This document shows, piece after piece, positions 1-5,619 of a stretch of DNA of 7,908 bases. Positions within the stretch are counted from its first letter, which is position 1; each line of letters starts with the position of its first letter. Below the pieces are notes generated by a model. That model was not told where the DNA came from. It did no database searches and saw only the letters and a list, made by a program, of their open reading frames with translations. The DNA is from Rudanella sp. (lineage in GTDB: Bacteria; Bacteroidota; Bacteroidia; Cytophagales; Spirosomataceae), in contig JAJAYX010000232.1 in the NCBI GenBank assembly GCA_026785985.1, forward strand, positions 1 through 7,908, in the 5' to 3' direction. Made by a program: the position numbers and the translations under genes.

Positions 1-2
1 CA

Positions 3-563
3 ACTCCGCCAACAACCCCGGCAACTGGTGGTTCATTGTCGCTCACGATGCCAACGTATGTTTGCACAACGGGAGCCATTACCATCAACACGGCCGGTGG
101 CAACGGAACCACCATCGCCTACACGGCGGTGGGTGTGCAGCGGGCTTTGGCCACGAGCAACACGGGTACGGTGGAGCCGGGGCTACGGGGCGATCCCAAG
201 CCGTTGCTTATTACGGCCACGCAAAGTGGCGTAACTACCAGTCTGACCTTTGATTTCGGGGCGTTCTGCGCCGGAACCGCCCGCGTAGCCAGTGCCGAGC
301 CGGGCGTAGGTCTGAGCGTTCGCGTGTTGGGCAACCCCACGGCGGGCGATGTGGTTTCACTCGAAGTGCGCGGTGCCGAGGGCAAATCGCTGAACATTCA
401 GACGATTGATGCCGCCGGTCGATTGCAGTCGGAGCAGCTTGTGAAGCAGGCCAGTGTTGTTGAAACGGTTCGGGCGCGCCTGGGCCGCCCGGCAGGTGTG
501 TATCTGTTGCAGGTGCAGGCCGGTGCCGAAAGGCAAACGGTGCGGGTGGTGAAAGGAGAGTAA
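3..563 (+). CDS. Secreted protein with T9SS type A sorting domain, C-terminal part
   Basis: This is the 3' end of a larger gene; the frame is open to the left edge, so the true start lies outside and 186 residues are visible. The first part (about residues 1-95) is a Thr/Gly-rich beta-type segment with motifs such as MPTYVC, TAGGNGT and TFDFGAFC. It resembles a repeated extracellular module I associate with Cytophagales surface proteins; that is recollection, not a search result. From about residue 102 (VGLSVRVLGNP) to the end lies a type IX secretion C-terminal sorting domain. Its signs are the NP turn, NIQTIDAAGRL, GVYLLQVQAG and the terminal TVRVVKGE. In this family the domain directs export through the outer membrane and is then cleaved, often with surface anchoring. 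The role of the missing N-terminal part cannot be told. Family call is firm, function unknown. Confidence 0.85.
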   Translation, partial: TPPTTPATGGSLSLTMPTYVCTTGAITINTAGGNGTTIAYTAVGVQRALATSNTGTVEPGLRGDPKPLLITATQSGVTTSLTFDFGAFCAGTARVASAEPGVGLSVRVLGNPTAGDVVSLEVRGAEGKSLNIQTIDAAGRLQSEQLVKQASVVETVRARLGRPAGVYLLQVQAGAERQTVRVVKGE

Positions 564-573
564 AACAGGTATC

Positions 574-696
574 AGTGAGCAGCCAACAGCTAACAATCTA
601 CCCGGTGGGAAACCACAGCAGTGAGTAGAAATTGTTCGTTGTTGGCTGTTTGTTGTTAGCTAATAACTGTTCACTGTTGGCTGGTAATTGTTCACT
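574..696. repeat. Degenerate 21-nt intergenic repeats, tandem plus one inverted copy
   Basis: The gap between the T9SS gene and the FAH gene holds three adjacent 21-nt units at 634-654, 655-675 and 676-696. The last two agree at 17 of 21 positions by hand count and all four differences are transitions; the first is more diverged (12 of 21 against the middle unit). Read on the minus strand the unit begins AGTGAACA and ends in AAC. A further copy lies in the opposite orientation at 574-594, matching the middle unit at 16 of 21 positions, so the region could fold into an imperfect hairpin through AGCCAAC/GTTGGCT and AGCTAAC/GTTAGCT pairs. Because 21 is a multiple of three, the minus strand reads as a repeated SEQLxAN peptide, which I take as an artefact and not a gene. 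The last unit ends six bases before the FAH start codon. Confidence 0.75.
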
Positions 697-702
697 GTAT
701 TC

Positions 703-1557
703 ATGCTTCTCTATAAAACCCGCTCCGGCATTGTTATTGAGTCTGACAATCAATTTTACCGTGCTCCTTCCGACGATTGGGATTATCTGGTAAATGAAGA
801 CACGCTGCACGATTATCTGCAGCAGTCCATCAATGGAGTTTCCCCTTCCGACGAGTGCCGGGCCTGGGTGGAATCGGGCGTGTTGGCTCCCATTGGGCAA
901 CAGGAAGTGTGGGCATCGGGCGTTACGTATCTGCGGAGCCGCGATGCCCGAATGGATGAATCGCGAAAGTCGGGAGCCGGAACCGGGGGCGCGTCCGCCT
1001 TTTACGACCGGGTGTATGATGCCGAGCGACCCGAACTCTTTTTTAAATCGACGGCTATGCGCGTGGTGGGGCCGGGTGATGCCGTTCGCATCCGCAAAGA
1101 CTCTACCTGGAATGTTCCCGAACCCGAACTGACGTTATTTGCCACCTCGTCGGGCAAAATTGTGGGCTATACCTGTGGCAACGATATGAGTTCGCGGAGC
1201 ATCGAGGGCGAAAACCCCTTGTATTTGCCACAGGCGAAAACCTATGACGGGGCAGCCGCCCTGGGGCCGTGTTTGTATGTCCCGAAAAAACCAATCGACC
1301 CCGAAACCCAAATCCGGCTGGTGATTCAGCGGAAGGGCGAAACGGCTTTCGAGGGGCAAATTCCGATTAGCCAGATGAAGCGGAAACACACCGAACTGAT
1401 CGGGTTTTTATTTCGCGAATGCACCTTTCCCCACGGCTGTTACCTGATGACCGGCACCGGCCTTGTCCCCCCCGACGATTTCACGCTGGCTAAAGGCGAC
1501 GTGGTACAGATCTCTATCGACGGGATCGGCACGCTGGAAAATACTGTGGCGGGTTAA
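703..1557 (+). CDS. FAH-family 2-keto-3-deoxy-sugar-acid dehydratase/hydrolase
   Basis: This 284-residue cytosolic enzyme belongs to the fumarylacetoacetate hydrolase superfamily. The N-terminal third is a family-variable region. The conserved core includes VTYLRSRDARMDES (74-87), YDAERPELFFKST (105-117), and PEPEL with the likely divalent-metal ligands E140 and E142. It continues with the third ligand D161 in GNDMSSR, the ENPLYLPQAKTYDG stretch with K179, and MTGTGLVPPDDF followed by KGDVVQISIDGIGTLEN near the end. The Y-AERPE-FFK and ENPLYLPQ-K signatures recall 2-keto-3-deoxy-D-arabinonate dehydratase, and FAH members also act as 2,4-diketo-3-deoxy-L-fuconate hydrolases. I infer a late step of sugar-acid breakdown; the exact substrate is open. 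I chose the ATG at 703 over an in-frame TTG at 688, because the TTG lies inside the 21-nt repeats. The gene faces the sugar operon tail to tail. Confidence 0.85.
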   Translation: MLLYKTRSGIVIESDNQFYRAPSDDWDYLVNEDTLHDYLQQSINGVSPSDECRAWVESGVLAPIGQQEVWASGVTYLRSRDARMDESRKSGAGTGGASAFYDRVYDAERPELFFKSTAMRVVGPGDAVRIRKDSTWNVPEPELTLFATSSGKIVGYTCGNDMSSRSIEGENPLYLPQAKTYDGAAALGPCLYVPKKPIDPETQIRLVIQRKGETAFEGQIPISQMKRKHTELIGFLFRECTFPHGCYLMTGTGLVPPDDFTLAKGDVVQISIDGIGTLENTVAG

Positions 1558-1569
1558 GTACCGAACACC

Positions 1570-1911
1570 TTACTTTTCGAACTGGAAAATCTGATCCATC
1601 AGCATCCACTTTTCGCCTTCTTTGGCTCCGGGCAGCGGTTCCTGGTATTCCCACATCAACCGTTCCCACTCCTGCACATGGGTATTGGTGGCATCCAATG
1701 CCCTTTTTTTCTCGAACGAAAAGTCGTCGTCGGTTTCCAGAATCATAAACATGCGGGTTCCGGTGCGGTAAATCTGGAGGTCGATAATTCCGGCGTTCAG
1801 GTCGTTTTGCCGCACTTCGGGCCAACCAGCACCGGGGGCGTGCATTTTTTCGTATTCGGCAATCAGTTCGGGGGCGTTTTTGAGATCGAGGGCAAGGCAG
1901 AAGCGTTTCAT
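1570..1911 (-). CDS. RhaM-family sugar mutarotase (L-rhamnose/L-fucose type)
   Basis: The 113-residue product is a small single-domain protein of the RhaM family (COG3254), close to the usual size of about 104 residues. These cytosolic enzymes interconvert alpha and beta anomers of a pyranose, such as L-rhamnose, and so feed the right anomer to the next enzyme. Visible family features are MKRFCLALDL at the start, H24 followed by WPEV (30-33), IDLQIYRTGTRMFMILE (43-59) with Y48, and the late tryptophans W82 and W87. H24, Y48 and W82/W87 plausibly match the active-site His, Tyr and Trp pair of E. coli RhaM. It is the last gene of the minus-strand operon, 44 nt after the epimerase stop. I chose ATG at 1911; an in-frame TTG at 1959 overlaps the previous stop but would add a repeat-derived, unconserved peptide. 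Next to an L-galactose/L-fucose-type dehydrogenase, fucose or a relative is as likely a substrate as rhamnose. Confidence 0.85.
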   Translation of the reverse strand: MKRFCLALDLKNAPELIAEYEKMHAPGAGWPEVRQNDLNAGIIDLQIYRTGTRMFMILETDDDFSFEKKRALDATNTHVQEWERLMWEYQEPLPGAKEGEKWMLMDQIFQFEK

Positions 1912-1920
1912 TGGATAGGG

Positions 1921-1952
1921 GTAATTGGGTAAATTGGTAACTGAGGTAACTG
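1921..1952. repeat. Short GTAA-type tandem repeats between epimerase and mutarotase genes
   Basis: Four GTAA-containing units begin at 1921, 1929, 1937 and 1946, with a period of 8-9 nt (GTAATTGG, GTAAATTG, GTAACTGAG, GTAACTGG). They fill most of the 44-nt gap between the epimerase stop and the mutarotase ATG. Only these four units are visible and their role is unknown; they may be a slippage-prone spacer. Confidence 0.55.
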
Positions 1953-1955
1953 GAC

Positions 1956-2768
1956 TCAACCGAAATACTGCCGGAATGAATTGATAGTTTGCTGGGCGGC
2001 TTCGTCGGGGAACGGCCAGGGGAATGCTTCGGCTGAGATGTAGCCTTGATAATCAATGTCATAAAAGGCTTTGGCTACGTCATTCATTGCCGTATGGCCT
2101 TGACCAATGGGGCCTCGGTTACTGTCGGCAAAGTGAACGTGGCCAATCATGGAGCCTGCCCTGCGGATGCTGTCGGGTAAGGAGGCTTCTTCGATATTCA
2201 TGTGGAAGAGATCGGCTAACAGCCTGACATTGTCTGTTTTCAGGGAACCAAGTAGTTTAACACCATCGTCTAAGCGGTTGATCAGGTTGGTTTCGTAGCG
2301 GTTCAGGGGTTCATAAATCAGGGTAACACCCCTGTTTTCAGCGAAAGAGCCGAGGGTATTCAAGCCATCGGCCAGCCAACCCAGGGCCTGATCCCGGTTG
2401 GCTCCGCTTGTTGCATTGCCCTGCATAGAGCCGATAATGGCCGGGGCATTCAGGGCGGCCCCGAAGTCAATCATATCCTGAACAAACGTAACGGCCCTGG
2501 CGCGAATCAGTGGGTCAGGATCAGTCAGGGTCAGGCCGTTGATCACTTTACCCGCCCCCGTTCCTACCGACCCAATCGACACACCCAACTCCTGAGTGAG
2601 TCGCATCAGCTTGTCGATGGCAACAGCCTCCGCCGAAGCTGTGAATAGCTCGACACCGTCGAAACCAAGAGCAGCGGCTTTTTGCATACTCCCTTCCAGA
2701 TCGTCCCAATAGATCCAGGGGCCTGTTTTGATGCCCGGAACAAGGGCGATAGTGACGCAGGATTTCAT
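1956..2768 (-). CDS. Sugar (phosphate) isomerase/epimerase, D-tagatose 3-epimerase-like TIM barrel
   Basis: The 270-residue product is a xylose-isomerase-like TIM barrel (PF01261 type). Four likely metal ligands can be read: E153 (IYEPLNRYE), D186 (LLADLFHMN), H212 (IGHVHFAD) and E247 (ISAEAF). Their spacing of 33, 26 and 35 residues equals what I recall for D-tagatose 3-epimerase and D-psicose 3-epimerase, which supports an active ketose epimerase or hydroxypyruvate-isomerase-like enzyme using Mn2+ or Co2+. H189 and the GHTAMND loop (224-230) also fit the family. No signal peptide is seen, so it is probably cytosolic. The start ATG at 2768 overlaps the stop of the upstream dehydrogenase remnant (ATGA), implying translational coupling. 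The substrate is not evident; the operon suggests a sugar related to the one oxidised by the aldo/keto reductase. Confidence 0.85.
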   Translation of the reverse strand: MKSCVTIALVPGIKTGPWIYWDDLEGSMQKAAALGFDGVELFTASAEAVAIDKLMRLTQELGVSIGSVGTGAGKVINGLTLTDPDPLIRARAVTFVQDMIDFGAALNAPAIIGSMQGNATSGANRDQALGWLADGLNTLGSFAENRGVTLIYEPLNRYETNLINRLDDGVKLLGSLKTDNVRLLADLFHMNIEEASLPDSIRRAGSMIGHVHFADSNRGPIGQGHTAMNDVAKAFYDIDYQGYISAEAFPWPFPDEAAQQTINSFRQYFG

Positions 2769-3395
2769 TGTTGGGGATTGAAGTTGACCATGATTTTGGT
2801 GATGGGGCCGGGATTGGCCGACCAATCTGCCAGGGCTGATTCAGCTTCATCCAGAGAAACCGTCCGGCTGATTACGTCCTCGACCGGAAAACAACCCGAT
2901 TCTAAGTAAGCGATCACATCGGGAAATTCGCCGAGGCAATTACGTGAACCCAGTATTTCGATCTCCTTCCGAACAAATATACTGGTCTGGTAATCAACCG
3001 GATACTTAGCGTATCCGATATAGACAACCCGACCGCCCCCGTGCCGCAGCACGAAAACCAACCGGGAACGGTTCAATGAGGGCTAATTCTCTTAAGGATA
3101 AGGTGTTGGAGATATGTAGTTTCTCCCAGGTGACGGCAATGAATCCGGTCATAGCACCCGGTTGCCGAACGCCCATTGTTTTGCCACAGTTCTGGTAGGG
3201 GCTAAGCGTCACGTTCATGCCCGGCTGAAATGTTGCCGGAACCCCGGAACCCGGTTGCAGGATGGTGGCTCCCACCTCATGACCCAGCACATTGGGGTAT
3301 TCCTGCAACAGCACCGCGCCCGGCACCGGCATGTCGATGTCCCGAATCTCGGTATGGCCGGGTTCAACCAGCACCAACGCTTTTATCTTATTCAT
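2765..3395 (-). pseudogene. Zinc-containing alcohol/sugar dehydrogenase, decayed by internal deletions and frame loss
   Basis: Two frames carry parts of one medium-chain zinc dehydrogenase. The first, from ATG 3395 to a TAA at 3006-3008, has MNKIKALVLVEPGHTEIRDI, then YPNVLGHEVGATI, TLSPYQNCGK, GAMTGFIAV and LSLRELALIEPFPVGF. The second carries the C-terminal end from about 3045: HGGGRVVYIGYAKYP, VRKEIEILGSRNCLGEFPDVIAYLESG, ending NPGPITKIMVNFNPQQ. Against the usual form of about 340 residues, three parts are missing: the segment with the first catalytic zinc cysteine (GxCGxDL), between AVLL and QEYPN; the structural-zinc cysteine cluster after NCGK; and most of the NAD-binding Rossmann fold after VGFRAA. 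The last loss also breaks the frame. It cannot make an active enzyme. The gene starts within the reductase stop codon (ATGA at 3392-3395) and ends within the epimerase start, so it was an integral operon member. Such enzymes oxidise secondary alcohols of sugars or sugar acids. Confidence 0.85.
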
Positions 3396-4354
3396 TTGAT
3401 GGTTTTGGTATTTGGATCGGCGCTCCGGTTGTTTTCTGGTTTCCCCTCGAACCACATCCGGTTTTTGACCGGGGCCACCAATTCAGCGATCTTGTCGAGA
3501 AGGCCGTTGGGGGTTTTAAAGTCCAGCACACGCACATTTTGGGCCACGTGCCGCTGCTCCGACATACCAATGATGGTGGTGGCAATAGCCGGATGGTCGA
3601 GTGCGAACCGAATAGCTACATCACTCAGGGCTACTCCATAATCGCGGCAAAGATGAATCAGCACTGGCTGCAAATCCTTGACCGGCTGGGGCGAATTTTG
3701 CCAAACCGGCACCGGCGCATCCGACAAAATACGCTGCATCAAGGGGGCTGCATTCATCAACCCAAACCCTTTTTGCTGCGAAAGAGGCACCAGTTCGTCG
3801 TTAATTTCATCATCAAGCAGGGTGTAGTGTCCCCACGACAGCACCGTGTCTACCTCAACCTGCCGGGCAATCTCGGCCAGATATCGAACGGGTAAACCCG
3901 AAAAGCCAACGTAGCGGGCTTTGCCCTGTTCTTTGGCTTTCAAAACCGCCGGAATCGCTTCGTTGAGCACCTGCTCGCGGTCGCCAAATTCAATATCGTG
4001 AACCTGGAGCAAGTCCACATAGTCGGTTTGCAGGCGTTGCAATGATTCGTCGATGCTGGTTAGAACCCGGTTGTACGAAAAGTCGAAAACGCCGTTTCCA
4101 TAGCGGCAGCATTTAGTTGCCAAAAAAATGTTGTTTCGCTTGGCTAACAGCGCGTTACCCAGCCGTTTTTCGGCCAGGGTATCGCCGTAGAAAGGGGCCA
4201 CATCAAAAAAATTAATGCCGCTGTCGATGGCCGAATGCACTGCCCGGAAGCCTTCTTTTTCGTCGGTCACCTCGAACACATCGCCCAGTGGCGAGGCTCC
4301 GAAACCGATCACCGAGACCTGCATGTCTGTTTGCCCCAACTGTCTGTATTCCAT
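3392..4354 (-). CDS. Aldo/keto reductase, L-galactose/L-fucose dehydrogenase-like
   Basis: This 320-residue cytosolic oxidoreductase has the complete aldo/keto reductase tetrad: D51 and Y56 in FFDVAPFYGDT, K81 in LATKCCRYG, and H119 in LLQVHDIEFG. Other family marks are MEYRQLGQTDMQVSVIGFGASPLG at the start, GKARYVGFSG, MNAAPLM, and ATTIIGMSEQRHVAQNV near the nucleotide-binding end. The overall pattern resembles plant L-galactose dehydrogenase, which oxidises the anomeric carbon to a lactone. L-fucose is 6-deoxy-L-galactose, so fucose is a plausible substrate. The length is normal. The last 25 or so residues are polar and probably disordered. It is the first gene of the sugar operon, 39 nt after purK, and its TGA overlaps the ATG of the next gene. 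No clear promoter is visible in the 39-nt gap, so read-through from purK is possible. Substrate identity is inference. Confidence 0.88.
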   Translation of the reverse strand: MEYRQLGQTDMQVSVIGFGASPLGDVFEVTDEKEGFRAVHSAIDSGINFFDVAPFYGDTLAEKRLGNALLAKRNNIFLATKCCRYGNGVFDFSYNRVLTSIDESLQRLQTDYVDLLQVHDIEFGDREQVLNEAIPAVLKAKEQGKARYVGFSGLPVRYLAEIARQVEVDTVLSWGHYTLLDDEINDELVPLSQQKGFGLMNAAPLMQRILSDAPVPVWQNSPQPVKDLQPVLIHLCRDYGVALSDVAIRFALDHPAIATTIIGMSEQRHVAQNVRVLDFKTPNGLLDKIAELVAPVKNRMWFEGKPENNRSADPNTKTIK

Positions 4355-4393
4355 GCGTTGCGTTTGTTTTTATAAAAGCAATTGGCCCCGTAT

Positions 4394-5533
4394 TTACTCG
4401 GAAACCACCCGAATGGCACCCTGCACATTGGCCACTTTCTGGCGCAGGGTTTCCAGATCGGCATCCATCACCGTGATATGGCCCATTTTCCGGAAGGGTT
4501 TTGTGATGGCTTTGCCGTACAGAAACGGGAACACGCCGGGCATAGTCAACAGGTTGTTCAACCCTTCATAATGAGCCGGACCGGTGTGGCCATCTTCGCC
4601 CAGCAGGTTGATCATAGCGGCTGGTTGGTAGCCAGTTGTGGCGCCCAAAGGCAGGTTCAGAATGGCCCGCCAATGCTGCTCAAACTGGGAAGTTATGTTG
4701 GCCCGAATCGTGTGGTGACCGCTGTTGTGGGGGCGTGGGGCCACTTCGTTGATGAGTACGTTGCCGGTTTTGGTCAGGAACAATTCCACGGCCAACACGC
4801 CCACAATGCCGAAGGCTTCGGCAGTTTTCCGGGCAATGGATTGGGCTTGCCCATCGACCTCTACAGAAATCTGGGCGGGGGAAAACAGGTAATCCACCAA
4901 ATTCAGTTCAGGGTGAAACACCATCTCGACCGTCGGGAAGGTTTGCAGTTGTCCCTGTTCGTTGCGGGCCACAATCACGGCCAGTTCTTTCTCAAAATCG
5001 ACCGCTTTCTCCAGCACACCCGGCGCGTCGAAGGCTTTGGGGAGGTCGGTTTCGGAGCCGATGCGCTGCACCCCCCGGCCATCGTATCCGTCGCGACCCA
5101 GCTTATGAAAAGCGGGTAGGAGGGAGGGGTTTTGGGCCACGACAGCGGTTACATCGGCGCGGTTTTGGGTCAGAACGAAGTCGGCGGTGGGCAGGTTGTG
5201 ATCGCGAAAAAACTGCTTTTGCAGGCGTTTGTCCTGAATTAGCCGAATGACCGATGGTTGCGGAAACACCCGTTTTCCGGCGCGTTCGAGGGCTTCGAGG
5301 GCATCCACATTCACCTTTTCGATCTCAATGGTCAGCACATCAACGTCCTGTCCGAACTGATAAACTGTATCATAGTCGGTGAGGGAGCCTTGCGAGAACT
5401 GGCGGCACAAATACCGGCAGGGTGCATCGGCATCGGGGTCAAGAATATGAATGCGGAGGTTCCAGTCGATGCTGGCTTGCAGGAGCATAAGGCCAAGCTG
5501 ACCTCCGCCGAGGATTCCGATGGTTGGATTCAC
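4394..5533 (-). CDS. purK: 5-(carboxyamino)imidazole ribonucleotide synthase
   Basis: PurK is an ATP-grasp enzyme of purine synthesis that joins AIR and bicarbonate, using ATP, to give N5-CAIR; PurE then rearranges the product. The 379-residue protein opens with VNPTIGILGGGQLGLMLLQ, the preATP-grasp nucleotide-fold signature. It continues with KRLQKQFF, KLGRDGYDGRGV (the ATP-binding loop), FEKELAVIVAR, and the strongly conserved NEVAPRPHNSGHHT around the metal-binding region. KMGHITV follows near the C-terminus. Length and motif order are normal. I chose GTG at 5533 because the reading frame then starts exactly at the conserved core. The only earlier in-frame start, TTG at 5560, lies in a terminator hairpin and would read through its T-run. 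No purE is present in the window. The gene is probably unrelated in function to the sugar operon downstream. Confidence 0.93.
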   Translation of the reverse strand: MNPTIGILGGGQLGLMLLQASIDWNLRIHILDPDADAPCRYLCRQFSQGSLTDYDTVYQFGQDVDVLTIEIEKVNVDALEALERAGKRVFPQPSVIRLIQDKRLQKQFFRDHNLPTADFVLTQNRADVTAVVAQNPSLLPAFHKLGRDGYDGRGVQRIGSETDLPKAFDAPGVLEKAVDFEKELAVIVARNEQGQLQTFPTVEMVFHPELNLVDYLFSPAQISVEVDGQAQSIARKTAEAFGIVGVLAVELFLTKTGNVLINEVAPRPHNSGHHTIRANITSQFEQHWRAILNLPLGATTGYQPAAMINLLGEDGHTGPAHYEGLNNLLTMPGVFPFLYGKAITKPFRKMGHITVMDADLETLRQKVANVQGAIRVVSE

Positions 5534-5537
5534 AGGT

Positions 5538-5583
5538 AAAAAAAAACGGTTGCCCGGCAAAAGTAACAGATACCGGGCAACCG
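5538..5583 (-). terminator. Intrinsic terminator after the DUF2807 gene, abutting the purK start
   Basis: A perfect 11-bp stem (5573-5583 paired with 5547-5557, CGGTTGCCCGG and its complement) encloses a 15-nt loop. On the minus strand it is followed directly by nine T residues (5546-5538). This is a classic rho-independent terminator for the DUF2807 gene, whose stop lies 36 nt before the stem. The T-run ends only four bases before the purK GTG at 5533, so purK must start its transcript at or after this element, or be controlled through it. Confidence 0.85.
5558..5565 (-). promoter_or_regulatory. purK: Possible purK -7 promoter element inside the terminator loop
   Basis: The minus strand reads TACTTTTG here, an exact fit to the Bacteroidota -7 consensus TAnnTTTG. 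It lies mostly in the loop of the terminator hairpin. A transcript started a few bases downstream would omit the left half of the stem and have a leader of roughly 20 nt before the purK GTG. No good -33 TTG is present at the usual distance, so the call is tentative. Confidence 0.35.
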
Positions 5584-5619
5584 CACTATGACTTGAGAAG
5601 TACTCTCGTGTTGTTTTGC

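Noticed and set aside
598..900. Minus-strand frame with SEQLxAN repeats
   Set aside because: The repeated peptide comes from the 21-nt DNA repeats, and the rest is antisense to the FAH gene.
1514..2062. Open frame of 182 codons on the minus strand across two genes
   Set aside because: It overlaps the mutarotase and the epimerase end in another frame and gives an Arg/Ser/Pro-rich product without motifs.
2765..3395. Dehydrogenase break as a simple sequencing error
   Set aside because: A single base error could explain the frame change but not the three missing blocks; a true deletion history fits better, though read support was not available.
3230..3895. Open frame of 221 codons on the plus strand
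   Set aside because: It lies antisense to the aldo/keto reductase and dehydrogenase remnant, has no recognisable motif, and its composition mirrors the real genes.
4382..5119. Open frame of 245 codons on the plus strand
   Set aside because: Antisense to purK, which has complete family motifs; the plus-strand product shows no domain.
5534..5560. TTG at 5560 as the purK start
   Set aside because: It would translate the terminator stem and T-run (PGNRFFLP) with no family support; GTG at 5533 begins at the conserved core.
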